DNA of 64,000 nt from contig JABANP010000037.1 of the NCBI GenBank assembly GCA_013115135.1, positions 124,001 through 188,000 on the forward strand. The letters run 5' to 3'. Positions 11,320 to 25,162 of the stretch are shown here, in pieces. The notes beneath the pieces were generated by a model. It did not search any database. It was not told the origin of the DNA and saw nothing but the letters and a program-made list of their open reading frames with translations. This DNA is from Perkinsus olseni. Lineage: Eukaryota > Perkinsozoa > Perkinsida > Perkinsidae. The translations under genes were made by a program, and so were the position numbers. Each line of letters starts with the position of its first letter. Positions within the stretch are counted from its first letter, which is position 1.

Positions 11320-11838
11320 TTACTTAGTAACAGCCTTCGTCCCTTCTGATACCGCGTGCTTAGAGAGCTCACCAGGAAGTAGCAACCTACGATCAGTATA
11401 AAACCATTCATACACACCAAGTGAAAGCCACCTGAGAGCTGTCTGGATTTCCCTGCTAGTCAACGTCTTCTTCTTGTTGTAGCGAATAAGCCTGATGGCT
11501 TCGGTGGCCAGTCGGTCGAATATGTCATTGATGAAGCTATTCATGATCGACATCGACTTCTTCGATATCCCAACGTCGGAGTGGACTTGCTTCAGGACCT
11601 TGTAGATGTACCTTCAGGAGCAGCACACAGGCAATCCGAATCAGTCAACTCATTGCCGATTCCTACAAGGCGAAGGACTCCGTGCGCTTCTTTTTCTTGA
11701 TACCAGTACGGCGCTGAAAAAAGGCAAATGGTCGTTCAACCGAGCATGACCACTCCATAGACTTACCACGTCCGACGTCGGGGCTTTGCCGGCCGTCTTC
11801 TTCCCCGCAGTAGGATGCTTAACTCCTTTGGGCAGCAT
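11320..11838 (-). CDS. Histone H2B
   Basis: Core nucleosome histone. The exons join to a short Lys/Ala/Pro tail starting [14 protein letters not shown], then a basic segment ([16 protein letters not shown]) and the histone fold ([47 protein letters not shown]). The end is [15 protein letters not shown] followed by TKAVTK and stop. Three introns are needed, an unusual number for a core histone; the last is 45 nt and stays open in frame, so an unspliced reading shows 15 extra residues after QTALR. The protein ends at AVTK, shorter than the common Tyr-Thr-Ser-Ser-Lys tail. Start is the only ATG upstream of the basic tail. Confidence 0.95.
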
Positions 11839-12229
11839 GGTTCCAAGTAAATGATAATGTACTACTGATCGTCCGAAGTCGACTTATTCAGCAATCCATA
11901 TTCTTCGTAATCTTGAGCCTACTCAAAACGGTCGAAAAATCTCGCTCGCCCCAATCTTGCGCGCGCGCCCATCCGCGCATGATTTATTGGCGCGCGAATT
12001 CCGGAATTTCAATGGAATTATTCCGGGCTGGTCCACGCAATGTAGAGGGCACACACTAAGTTGGACGCGGGGTCGGGCCGTGTCGTCCGGAGCTATCGCC
12101 TGGTTTACCAGGAAGAACGCGGAGGTGGAAACGACCGGGACGGCCAAGAACAGCCAATCTCAGCTTGCTTCTCCTCAACCGCCTCTGACCGCCCGTTGTA
12201 AAGGTTCGTCGTTATTGTCGAGAATCCAG
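11839..12229. promoter_or_regulatory. Divergent promoter region, H2B / secreted protein A
   Basis: The 391 bp between two divergent starts must hold both promoters. It contains a GC-rich CGCGCGCGC stretch near 11960 and an AATTCCGGAATT palindrome near 12000. No TATA-like element was clear at a fixed distance from either start. Confidence 0.4.
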
Positions 12230-12624
12230 ATGACTGTTGGTAAGCTGTCCTATATCTGGCTACCCATCTTGTGTTGTGCACTGGCACTGAAAACCGCTGA
12301 CAACCGCAAGAGGCCTAACAGTGACGATTATGAGGGCCCTTCAAAGCGGCGGGCTTACGACCTGACTGATGGAGTGCTCGGAGCGTCTACCAAGGTAGCG
12401 TATCGATCAGCACCATACTGCAGCATCGCTGCAACCAGGCGAAACCCGTTAGCTTTGCGACCTTTTCTCAGGGGCGTTACGTCGCTAGCAGAGTAAACGA
12501 CCAAGAATGCGTTGTATCCGGGCCGAACTTCAAGTGGCACTTCCAAACCGGAGATGCTTTTGTTCACACCATCACCCTGGAGTGCTTCGATGATGAGCAT
12601 TATCATAACCATTTTGCATTGTAA
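12230..12624 (+). CDS. Small secreted protein A (paralogue of 14249-14715)
   Basis: Two-exon gene of about 105 residues. Exon 1 (12230-12394) starts MTVGKLSYIWLPILCCALAL, a typical signal peptide, followed by a basic/acidic hydrophilic stretch ending ASTK. The intron is 12395-12471 (77 nt, GTAGCG to CTCAG). Exon 2 encodes a compact domain with two cysteines (QECVVSG, NFKWHF, TITLECFDD) and ends HNHFAL. The paralogue at 14249 shares the signal peptide, the intron position and phase after STK, both cysteines, the WxF and CxDD motifs and the final Leu. No known family recognised. Probably exported; function unknown. Confidence 0.6.
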
Positions 12625-12980
12625 GGATCCCTACTCTCGTATTGGACGCTGCGGATACTCTTTTCAGCAACGGCCATCACATTTTTGAAGGAGGGTTTAC
12701 CACGCGTTCCCTCTCTGGCCGGGAGGCCAGGCCGAGCGGACCCATTATCTCAAGCTAACCTCGCTCACATGATACCGCTGTATGATGATGGCTGTTGGGG
12801 GGCCGTCGAGAAGGTTAACCATTATACCAGCGTCTCGACGTACGTCGAGTTGGATGAAGATAACGTTGCCGACTTCTTCGTCCAACTGTGTTCAAAGTAC
12901 CGTGCCGCAATATTTCGCGTATAAAGTCGAATGCAAACCGCGTTCGTACTCAAAAGCCTGCCGGCTGCGTATCCTTCACC

Positions 12981-13208
12981 ATGCCCTTGCTGTTGACGGT
13001 CCTCATGATCGTTGAGTTGTTACTACTCTCACGCGCTCCTCGGATCGAGTCTCCACTCCTGCGATGCACGTACCCCATGGCTGAGATCTTGGAGTATGCC
13101 GAAAGCGGGAAAGGAAAATGGGAGTCCGATCCTTTTTTCAGGACAGCGTTAGTCTACCATTCAGTTCGTCTGAAGGCTGGGGCTCTCATGATGCGCGTCA
13201 GTGTATAG
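12981..13208 (+). CDS. Possible small secreted protein
   Basis: Open frame of 75 codons starting MPLLLTVLMIVELLLLS, which would be a strong signal peptide or membrane anchor, followed by AEILEYAESGKGKWES and a stop at 13206-13208. Nothing identifies a family. An upstream exon in another frame (near 12780-12925, YTSVSTYVELDEDNVADF) might belong to the same locus. Weak call. Confidence 0.28.
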   Translation: MPLLLTVLMIVELLLLSRAPRIESPLLRCTYPMAEILEYAESGKGKWESDPFFRTALVYHSVRLKAGALMMRVSV

Positions 13209-13513
13209 GACTGCGCTGCTGAATTTTTCCGATTGATGGAATTCCTTCGTGCTCAACCCTTCGTGCGATGTCTGCCATAAGGATTTCTAGCACATCGGTC
13301 AGTCACACTGCCAACTTCGCTGCGCTGATGTCGGATATCTAGTGGATACCAATGCATCCAGTGATGATACCGGTACAGTGGAAACGTGTCGATCTGGTAG
13401 AAACAAAAAACTCGAATTCGAGAATCCAGTGGCCCAATGTCGATCAAGCAAGAAGAGCAGCACACGGCGGAACAACTCCTGCCGTACAACGATGGGCCCC
13501 GCGGTCTCCCAAA

Positions 13514-13924
13514 TACAGTTTATCGCCTTCGCGTGCCCAAACCTCGACTCGAACACAAGATACCACAGGGTTGGGCTATCATCTTGACTCAGCGGCTCGA
13601 TGAAGCAGATATACAGCAATGTCCATATACAACCGCCGACCAATCACGACAGGGCGCTAGGCCGATATACATCAATGAATCGGACGGTGGACCTGCCCTT
13701 CAGAGAGAATAAGGAAAAAAATCGGTTTGTTAGGGCACACTCGCAACAGTTACTGGTCAGAGCGTCACAGCTTGCTTGGAACTAATGCGGGCTGCGATGG
13801 GCTGACACTCGCGGCTGGCTGAGACCGACAGAGTTGTGTGCCAAACACAAAATAGGGGACGAGCAAAGTGAGGTAACGACTCCGGCTCGAACTGTACCTC
13901 CAAGCACACGTGCTCTCCAACTCA
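13514..13924. repeat. Inverted repeat copy 2 (about 411 bp)
   Basis: Reverse-complement partner of 7566-7977, diverged by scattered substitutions and small indels, e.g. in the T-run near 7770 and its partner near 13720. Flanking sequence differs, so both ends of the repeat are sharp. Together the copies enclose about 5.5 kb. Confidence 0.8.
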
Positions 13925-14248
13925 AAGCTGGCGGACACAGTAGCACTCCTACAGGAGGAGCGAGCTACCACCGGTTTGGGTGCCCTAGGCGAGTCGAATG
14001 CCTGCTAGCGCTCACTAGGGTGGGATCGTAGTCAAGTGACGGTCTCTAGGGGCACCTTCTGGATCGGCAAACAAATCAGAAGTTGTGAGTAGTTTCAATG
14101 CTCTCGCAAGGGACTAATTTATATCCGAGCTCTAGCGGTCACTGCTACTGCCTCATCGTTTTGCCTACTAGACCTTCGCGGATCGCGCGACGGCGTCGTT
14201 ATTCTCTAAGCGTCGTTCAGTTGTATCCTCCCGCTTCGCCATCTTTTG

Positions 14249-14715
14249 ATGGGCTTCGGCAAGCTACTCTTAATTTGGCTTTCTACGATATTTGTTGCCT
14301 TGGCAATGAACGCTGCTAACAATCATGGAAGGCGTATTCCGCATAACAATGATGCTCCTCACGATAGCCGACAAGACCGGGAGAGCACCGAGGAAAGCGA
14401 CGAACTTGACATCTCAACAAAGGTAGCTTCTTGTTCATCCGGACTTGAACTCATGGCGTTGAAAACCGACGATTCGTGATGGGGAGCGGACGCCGATGGT
14501 TGAGGCTACCCATAGGCTTTACCCTTCTGCGGATGCTCTTCGGAGATTTTCCCTTGTCTCAGGGGTCCTTCTACGCTACGAAGCTGGACGGTCGGCATTG
14601 CCATATTTCTGGATTGGGCTTCGACTGGCGTTTTCATGTTTACTATCACCTCGTGTACACCGATACTCTCAAATGCATCGATGATAAATCACAGCGACAT
14701 GATTTTATATTGTAA
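14249..14715 (+). CDS. Small secreted protein B (paralogue of 12230-12624)
   Basis: Two-exon gene. Exon 1 (14249-14422) starts MGFGKLLLIWLSTIFVALAM, a signal peptide, then a hydrophilic stretch ending DISTK. The intron is 14423-14562 (140 nt). Exon 2 encodes YATKLDGRHCHISG, FDWRFHV, DTLKCIDD and ends HDFIL. Exon boundaries, two cysteines, an aromatic W-x-F and the acidic pair after the second cysteine match protein A. Most other positions differ, so the duplication is old. One copy of the 412-bp inverted repeat lies between the two genes. Confidence 0.6.
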
Positions 14716-16277
14716 TACAAAACAGTGAGGCTTCTGTAATCCACTTCCCACTCTTTCGAACCCCAACCGGCTCGGCATCGTCAGTCGAGTTTCCAGCCCG
14801 CCTCTTTTCAGCAACAGTCTCCACGAGCTGGAACGAGCTACTACCGACAACAAAGCTGCGCACAGCGCTATCAATTCCAGTCAAGTGGACTTACTCTCTC
14901 AAGCCAGCGTTTACGCGCTGGCTATTGCATTAACGTTGGCCACTTCATGTTCCTCCTCTGCGCCAAGTACCGTCAAGCAATTCTCGGCATGTGAAGATAA
15001 CAGAGCATCAGCACCGGCGATGGAGTATCCTTTAGCATGCTCTCGCTGAGAGACTCTCGGTATCGCTGTTGCTGTTATCAGTTGTGGACCATCAGCTGTT
15101 GTGTGATAGTCTCTTGTGGTTGGGTTGACGTTGGCAAGTTCCCCTTGACCGGGTCTTAGCCTTATTCATGTGAGTACTGTGAGTCTCGAGGCCTGCGGAC
15201 TAAACACTCAACCCTGCCTGCGAGGTCCCCTGTATACGTGACACAGGCGAGGAGAGGTCGAATGTCGAGACTCCGGTCAGCACGTTCCATTATTCTCTCT
15301 AGAATCCTCTAAGAACAGTGTATTGAGCGAGGAGGAGTCCTCGCTGCTCTTGATCATGAATTTCGTGCTCGTTGGCCGCTATTTGTTGAGGGACACTACA
15401 GCTGATTCCACAACTCGGAGTGGCTCAGGAAAAACTTCACAACGCCTTCGGTCGCCACGCGGAGAGGTCATTCACGATTCACCAACTCGCATGCAACTTT
15501 TCATGCCGTACCCCGACGATTTTAGCTTGAGACGGTCTGGTTAAATGTTGTTGCCGTCCTGACGTGTACTGTTGAAGTCACCTTTCGCAATGGGTTTATC
15601 GACCGCATCGATCCCTCGCGTTCAATTCATTGGCAGGGCGCCACGTAAAATAGTGCATACCTTGGGGCCGATCGAAAAAGAATTCAGAACCTCAGAATCG
15701 ATTCTGGAGCTCAATTTCACGTGTTAAGAACTTTTATTAAAATTCCTTCCCAGAATCGATTATTAGTTTCATATTATTCTGTTGAACACGGGACCTGTGA
15801 CGACGTTCGCGCCTTCCGCCCGCCATTGGAACCTTATGTAGCACATCGAAGAGCGATGCAGCATCTCCTCACTAAACGCACATGGCTAAGCATGCTTACT
15901 TGAACGCTAGCCACGACTCCCGGCAATTTCGGTTGGAGTGGTATGGCTCAGGACAACCCACACCTTGTGAGTAACACAATGACTAGGAATTAATCCATCC
16001 CACAGGATTTTGAACAAGATGTTGAAGACTGCTGGAAGTTGACTGACACAGCAAATGACGTACAAATATTAAAGCGACAGATGAGGCTTCGAGACTGAAA
16101 GCACCCCGACCGACAACGGATGGGACTGAACGTAGAGCTAGAGTTGCTAGCAAGGATGAGAATATCTTTTTAAAATCACGCGTGGACAGGCCGGATTTTT
16201 TGAAGAAGGGCGACACGAAGAAGCCGCAGGATCCCCACCAAGTGACTGTTGAGCAGTGCTCCCAGTTCTTGCTCGAG
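14716..16277. other. Intergenic, no supported gene
   Basis: About 1.5 kb without a convincing exon. It holds an 8-bp stem hairpin near 14898-14920 (AGCCAGCG / CGCTGGCT) and one decayed fold-back footprint at 15039-15060. A 73-codon open frame at 15323-15544 has no protein-like features. Confidence 0.5.
15039..15060. repeat. Fold-back footprint 1 (decayed)
   Basis: Pattern T minus last base, reverse complement of T, T minus first base, with T = TCTCTCAG read from the middle copy. Three mismatches, so the weakest but one of the set. Confidence 0.4.
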
Positions 16278-17833
<1,556 letters not shown>

Positions 17834-20077
17834 TTGAGCTTTTCAACCCATTTAACCGAGCTTCCTCCTTCGCGCTCCTCTTTATCCCAATATACAGATC
17901 TCATCAACACAAATCTCAGCATGTGCGGCCGAGTCGTCTTCCCGCACACCTCGACTGCATTACTGTGTCCCACATAGAAATGACGGGTCCTTCGCGGCAA
18001 CAGCAGTCATTGTCGTTTTCCGCTAAGCGGCATGCTAAAGCTGAAGGCCTGGCCGTCCCCCGTCTTCAGGGGATATGAAATGTTGCTACTGCAGTCTCGA
18101 TAGTCCATGGGCACGGAGAAATCCACGGTTTCGATTTTATAGGTCATCGTACGAAGTCTTCCCCTGTGCGCATCTACGGGACACAGCGATCTCTACCTCT
18201 CAGAGGCCTTCCTGTGTGTAGTAGGATGTAAGTGTTCTTTCGGCGCGGAGGCTTCCGAGTAGAAGGCATGACTTCTAGTTACAGCACATCGCTCGGGTGA
18301 AACCTCTGACTGCGGGGACTGGGAGAAAGGGACGGTTACGGCACACCTGAAGAGGGCATGTGGCACGTGCCTCTGTTGAGGACGACAGGCAAAGGAGCAA
18401 CGCCGGCCCGTCTGCCATTGCACCGGAGTGCTGGGCGTGCGAACACGCATGCACCCAAACACTGGACTCGTCCAGCCTGCGAACCCTTGATGCCAGGGCT
18501 ACCATGGCTCACCCGCAGACTCGGATTAGGTTGAGGGTGGGAGGGTTGAATTCCACCCGGGAAGGCGGCGGGCAGGTCACGCGGAATGTCGCAGACCCGC
18601 TCACGCCGACGTAACGTAGACAAACTGAGAAGAGAGGCAGTTGGAAGGTGGTCCACGCGTCTCCGCAGAACCACTCCTCGCGACTGCCGTGCACAAACTA
18701 CCACTTCAGAAGTCGGTGATCGTAAGGCAGCTAGAACTAGTATCATCATCGGAAACGACTAGCTTGAGTAGTGCAGGATTGTGTGACTACGTCCCCTGCC
18801 GCGATGGTTTCACCCTCAGTAAAGCCTGCGGCCTTCCTTACACAGCATTCACGGGACACCTGTCTAGGACCAGGTAGTTTGTAAATGCCCACTCGGTGCG
18901 GAGGCTACGGCACTCTGGGGGAAACCTCATGAACTGTTATTGACCAGAACTGGCAGCAACTCGGTATTGGAGATAACGAACTGAATAACGAAAAGACTGG
19001 ACAGTGCGACATCGTAATATCTTCTCTTCAGCAGGCAGGGGCATGTCCTCAACCACATGCACCAACAACAAGAAGATTCCATCAATCGAAGAAGACCGCA
19101 GAATCCGGGTTCCTTCCATTCAGTCTGCTGGCTTCAACACCAACGGTCGCAACTCACTCGACCGAGGTAACATTCTTAAATCGGCGCAGAGGGCTTGTAC
19201 GGAGATGGATAGAGTGTAGCGGCATAAGGCAACCTGAGATGGATTACTTTTATCCCTCTTAACGCCCCCATGCGGTACCTCAACAAGGGATTCCACTCGA
19301 GGGTCTTTTCTAGCCGTCAAGCCATTAGAACGTGGCTCATCAGCTACCTCTGACATCTTCGTTCGTTCACTGGTCTTCCCATCTCGGCACACACAGCCAA
19401 TCCTTCTTCTCGTTCAAGACGCGCTTCGCCGCATCGCATCAGTCAACTGGGAGTGTTGGGTGAGACTGTGGTGTAAATTAGCCCGAGACCCGAAGACCAG
19501 CAGACATCGCCAGATGTCCCACACGCCTCGGGCCAGCGGTCAATACAACACCGCAGTCACATTGCCTGGCACGCAAGCACACAGGCAATGTCTCCCAGAT
19601 AACTAACCAAGGGTAAAAGAAAAATCTCCTCGGAACCGGCCCGGAAGACCTTCTCACGCCGGGTTCCGCTCCCTACAAACCACGAACGCAATATATCGTT
19701 GCTACCATGTTGGTCGATTACGGAGGCGCGCGAACAGCTGGCGCATGTCGCCGTACAACTCGAACTAGTTGCACAACACAACCGTGGGTGAGCTTGAAGG
19801 TAATAGCAGCAGTGCGGGACGAACGAACCTCAAGTCAAGGAGGCTCGAACGAGGAAAAATCAAAAGGGCTACTCAAAGTCTGCAATTCCGGAGAAAACCC
19901 AAGCTTAGGGGCACGCAAGTACATAGCTTGAGCGGAGCGAACCGTTGCACCAATACAAAGGCGAGCGAAGGAGCTTCGAGTTCCTTCCACACGCACAAAC
20001 GATGCTTGCTACGCTTGCTTGAACTTGCTCCAGGCAAAGCCCGGACCTTCACTCTTTTCTGGAGTCTGGTCCTGCTA

Positions 20078-20099
20078 GTGTCTCTGAGACACTGTCTCA
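20078..20099. repeat. Fold-back footprint 2 (perfect)
   Basis: T = GTGTCTCA. The paralogous spacer has the unexpanded GTGTCTCA at 25887-25894, so exactly 14 bp were gained here. Confidence 0.85.
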
Positions 20100-20174
20100 G
20101 AGCCCTGTATCGAAGATCCCCACTACATCAAGCTGTGGCGTAGCTCGTTAATCAAATACCACTGAACGAGAAGA

Positions 20175-20196
20175 GAAAGGAATCCTTTCAAAGGAT
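20175..20196. repeat. Fold-back footprint 3 (perfect)
   Basis: T = GAAAGGAT. All 22 positions follow the rule. No alignable empty site was found in the second spacer. Confidence 0.75.
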
Positions 20197-20789
20197 GGGT
20201 GGTGACAATCCAAGAGGAGGGCAAGAGGCACTCTCGGACTGGTGACCGGTCGAATTTTCAGCATGATATGCCAGAGGATTTTATGCAGAAATACGACCTG
20301 GGCGAGAAGATACTGGATGAAACTGGCCTTAATGGGATAAGCGTTAGAGTAACCTGGCGTATCTCGATGGTAGCAATGAGTCTGATGACTTTCCGCGGAG
20401 TGGTATGGCCGTCGTAGGAACAATGTGAGAGTTGAGTAGCAGATGAAATTATACCGCATGACATGGCAAGAGCGTACACCACCAACTGGGGAACACAATA
20501 CTTGAGAATAATACGTCCTGAACGATCGTGGTATCAATCGCCAGATGGAGCTGGCTTCCAGACAGCAAAGGGCATGTGAAAAAATGGCTATACTGCGACA
20601 AATGAAGCCACGGAACTAGAAACAGCTCCAACGACAATGACTTCAATCGAATAAGTACTCTCTATAAAGAAGATATCGTCGGGACCCCTGAGTGACCTTG
20701 AGAACTTAAAAACTCGCCGTTTGAGTCTCAGGAGAAGAAGGACGAAAGAAAGCGGCCGCGGATGAATCAGAAGGGATCATTCTTCACCA

Positions 20790-22349
<1,560 letters not shown>

Positions 22350-22414
22350 GACGGATGTGTGAACTACAATAACAACTTCCTCTAAGAACTTCCGACTTCA
22401 AGGGCACTCTTACA

Positions 22415-22436
22415 GTCCTCGGCGAGGTCTCCTCGC
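22415..22436. repeat. Fold-back footprint 5 (one mismatch)
   Basis: T = GTCCTCGC, one mismatch in the inverted copy. The unexpanded homologue GTCCTCGA is at 28237-28244. Confidence 0.75.
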
Positions 22437-23069
22437 CATCTTCCTCCCCATTCACGGTTGTCCGACTCGAAAGTCGACACTACGCATGCTCATCCAGCTA
22501 GCGCAGTGTGCGTGCCATAAACAACAGTTGGGCATTTTCCGTGTTCAGGCTTCACCTTTCCGAATCCACCATGTAGTGTGACGACCTCGCGACGACTTGA
22601 GTGATTATAGTCAGGCTGCCTCACCATTTCCACGCCTACCCAACGACTACCCACCTTGCACAGGAGTGCACGCACCATAACCCAGTACAGTGTGGATGCT
22701 TGAGACGGGGACATGAGTGGTTTCACCACTCGAAGAGTGGGGAAGAACGTACGTGCAAGAGCGGTACGTGTTACATACGCCATTGGCGGGACGACAGCGC
22801 ACAGGGGCAACTACTTCCACTGATGCTGTGTACCATAAACTTGCTCTCTGTGGGCCTTTGCTCGCTGTACGTGCGTTCGTCCCAGCGAAGACGTGCGTTC
22901 TCTGTCGTGCTACTGAACATACGATAACCCAAAGTCCGCAAGGAGATCAGCTCTCTCCAAACTCCTCTCGCATCCGATTTCATCCGACCTAGAGCCCCGT
23001 CTCAAAAAACCACACTGTGATGAGTTGTAGGGCACGACTGTGGCTTGCAACCTTGGGAGGTAGTTGCCA

Positions 23070-23091
23070 CTATAGTCACTATAGTATAGTG
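23070..23091. repeat. Fold-back footprint 6 (perfect)
   Basis: T = CTATAGTG. The identical unexpanded 8-mer is at 28771-28778 in the paralogous spacer. Confidence 0.85.
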
Positions 23092-23547
23092 CATCCATTT
23101 TCGTGCGTGCACTATAACATCTGGAAAATGAATCCACGGGGATATGAGACGAAGCTCAGAGCAAAGTAGACTCGCCTTTGAAGGGAAGCTGTGCAATGAT
23201 GGGATTTGCACCTATCATTCTCGGGCTGGCGTGGTAGGCGCAGAACAATGCCAGACACTGGTAGTTACCACTCAGCAGGGATGATAGTTGTGACTATAGT
23301 GCACATCACTCAGGCCGGCCTCCCTACGAGCATTGCCAGGAGTGGTGGACAATCGATTAGGTTTAGACATCATGGGGTCCATACTTCATTCGGCCTAGAG
23401 TAAGGGCGTTATGCGAGCGTTCGAGGATATCATATTAGTGAGTTAAGACAGCGGTTTGCCGGGAGAGTCGAAATAGGGACATCCAATGAATTGGATGACT
23501 GTGGAAGTCATAGGAATGGTGATGAAAGGTGTCGTAATACTAGTGCT

Positions 23548-23667
23548 ATGAGTAAGAATGATAAGAAGAAATACGCGGGTAAGAACAAGACCATTAGTCG
23601 GAAGGCAGCAGCTGCCATAATGGCTGGTGGGAAAGGAAAGGTAGCAGCAGCACGGGTCAACCAGTGA
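23548..23667 (+). CDS. Small basic open frame, copy 1 (39 codons)
   Basis: Starts MSKNDKKKYAGKNK and continues through ISRKAAAAIMAGG, a short Lys-rich then Ala-rich peptide that could form a helix. It is opposite in strand to the array genes. The second copy at 29105-29197 keeps start and frame; of the first 28 codons, most nucleotide differences are synonymous and one changes Ala to Glu. The C-termini differ. No known family; could equally be an exon or noncoding. Confidence 0.4.
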   Translation: MSKNDKKKYAGKNKTISRKAAAAIMAGGKGKVAAARVNQ

Positions 23668-23805
23668 TTTCAAGTGTTATGATGTGTTATGATATTGACC
23701 AGTTTCTTCGAGAGTGACAATGTGCCGATTTATTAGGTCCCGGAGGGCCTAGTGAGTTATCGACCCTGCACAGTGGTTAGTGTACCACTTACCGCGAGAC
23801 ATCAC

Positions 23806-23827
23806 TCCTGGGGCCCAGAATCTGGGC
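23806..23827. repeat. Fold-back footprint 7 (one mismatch)
   Basis: The middle copy predicts T = TTCTGGGC, exactly the unexpanded 8-mer at 29348-29355 in the paralogous spacer. The first copy has since changed T to C. Confidence 0.85.
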
Positions 23828-24265
23828 TGAGTTCAGAACCATGTGTTCTTACGAGTCATCAGTCAACTACTGGGATGCCGTGTAGAGATACAACGTGGAA
23901 TGAGTCGGGTGTGCTGCACGTCGTAGAGCTTCTCGAGCGCAGCGTGTGGGAATGCTTTACAACGTGTCCACTGTTTCTCGACCTAAGAATTCATCAACTG
24001 ACTTCCAACTCGACGCAGGCCGGTTAGTCTAGTTGCTCAACAAGAGTGTAAGATATGACTTTGACAATACTGTGGAGGTGACAGAAGTTATACAGCAAAG
24101 GAAGCAGCCGCTCCGACCCGACCGCAAAGTTGTTGTAAACGGAGTTCATCAGACGGCTGCTCCAGCAAGGGACACTCATAAAAGGTTGTGATAATACCTT
24201 AATGGGCTCACTGAGAGCCCAGCCAACAGTGGTTTTCGCTTTCACGTTCATAGCCCAAGCTTGAA

Positions 24266-25018
24266 TTATTTGTTGAAGACGTCGATAGTGGGAGTTAAAT
24301 CGATGGCCGGCTTCCACCAGATATGCAGTTTACCCTCCCCAACGATTTCCCACGTAAAGAGATCATGGTTCTTGGTGTTCATCGTGAGGTCGAAGGCTAT
24401 CGATATACCTGCGTCATCCGAGTCCCCAGTGGATTCCTCGAAGATGGCCTCGAGCCCGAAGTCGAAGTGCGGACCGATATGAGCCGTTACGACCTTGGAG
24501 ATGGGGCCCATCTGATGGGCAGATCGAGTGCATCATAATCGAGAGCACTGGCTTTGGCATCAGCATTCACTTGGATATCCGCCAGATACCTACCCGTCTT
24601 AGAATCGTATCTGCCTCTACCGTCTCCGATAGTCAGCGCTCACAGTGACTGATAGTTCAACGGCTCCGAAAAGCTCTTCCTTCTTCACCACCTTAGCGCT
24701 CCCTCCACCAGTGACATTGAGACCAGTCGGGGTCGTATTATTATTTGCCATCTCAATATGGAAATTGACAGATTTTTTGGGGTCATCAACGTCGAAGATG
24801 TAGACCGTTATATTCAGCTTGAAGCCACCTGAGGTGTTGAAGCTGCCAGTCACACAGAAGGGCTCGGTAGCGGGCCCCTCATCACCGGTACAGTCCGCCG
24901 GGTAGGAGATCGGAGTATCATACAAACGTCTCGGCACCATCCGCTCAACCGAGCCATCAACGAGTGCCGGAACCCCATATATGGCTGTGAGGAATACTAG
25001 AGTGAATGCCCTCATCAT
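24266..25018 (-). pseudogene. Secreted glycoprotein family, copy 1, frame-disrupted
   Basis: Same family as 29894-30583. It starts MMRAFTLVFLTAIYG, a signal peptide. Motifs shared with copy 2 include DGSVER, FNTSGGFKLNITVYIFDVDD, VVKKEELFGAVELSV and KNHDLFTW. Several N-glycosylation sequons are present (NTS, NIT, NTT, NVT). A 2-nt deletion near 24640 shifts the frame into a stop. A 14-nt fold-back insertion at 24499-24520 returns the downstream part to the original frame, which then runs on to DVFNK and stop. The protein as encoded would be truncated at about 130 residues. Function of the family unknown; beta-rich by composition. Confidence 0.7.
24499..24520. repeat. Fold-back footprint 8 (perfect), in glycoprotein pseudogene
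   Basis: T = AGATGGGC. Copy 2 of the gene has the unexpanded homologue AGACGGGT at 30079-30086 in the same codon context. Confidence 0.85.
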
Positions 25019-25025
25019 GTTGGAC

Positions 25026-25162
25026 CTACTCTCTGATGGTCGTCAAAGGGTTGGGGTTACCGTAGGCTTCCTTGTAGGCTTCGAACATCTCCTTCACCCG
25101 AAGGGAACTGTAACCATCTGCGACCACCACGAGAAGGAGGGAATGAGGGCGCACGCCAGCAT
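25026..25162 (-). pseudogene. Orphan exon 1 of a cysteine protease
   Basis: Matches the first exon of the protease genes (signal peptide and MFEAYKE of the prodomain) but has a 2-nt insertion in the signal peptide and ends at a junction with the 5' flank of glycoprotein copy 1. Upstream of it on the minus strand the sequence continues as the same spacer that follows protease copy 1. It marks a recombination breakpoint. Confidence 0.65.

Larger units (their letters stand above)
17834..20789. repeat. Spacer of duplicated array
   Basis: No gene supported. 17834-18300 matches 25163-25570. 18925-19400 matches 33710-34110 and in shortened form 25590-25860. 20060-20780 matches 25870-26600. Two blocks (about 18300-18920 and 19420-20060) are absent from the second spacer and could be insertions, but no terminal repeats or target duplications were evident. 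A 9-bp stem hairpin (ATTGCCTG / CAGGCAAT) lies at about 19560-19590. Confidence 0.7.
22350..24265. repeat. Spacer between protease and glycoprotein, unit 1
   Basis: Matches 28173-29893 along most of its length with many substitutions. It contains a plus-strand 39-codon basic open frame (23548-23667) and footprints 5-7. An arrangement of three AGTGG/CCACT blocks at about 22712-22741 differs from unit 2 but does not follow the 8-bp rule. Confidence 0.7.

Noticed and set aside
19420..20060. A discrete DNA transposon in the first spacer
   Set aside because: The block is absent from the paralogous spacer, but no terminal inverted repeats or target duplication could be found at its edges.
22712..22741. 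A further fold-back footprint from AGTGG / CCACT / AGTGG
   Set aside because: The spacers are about 5 nt and the inverted copy does not equal the reverse complement of an 8-bp target, so it fails the rule.
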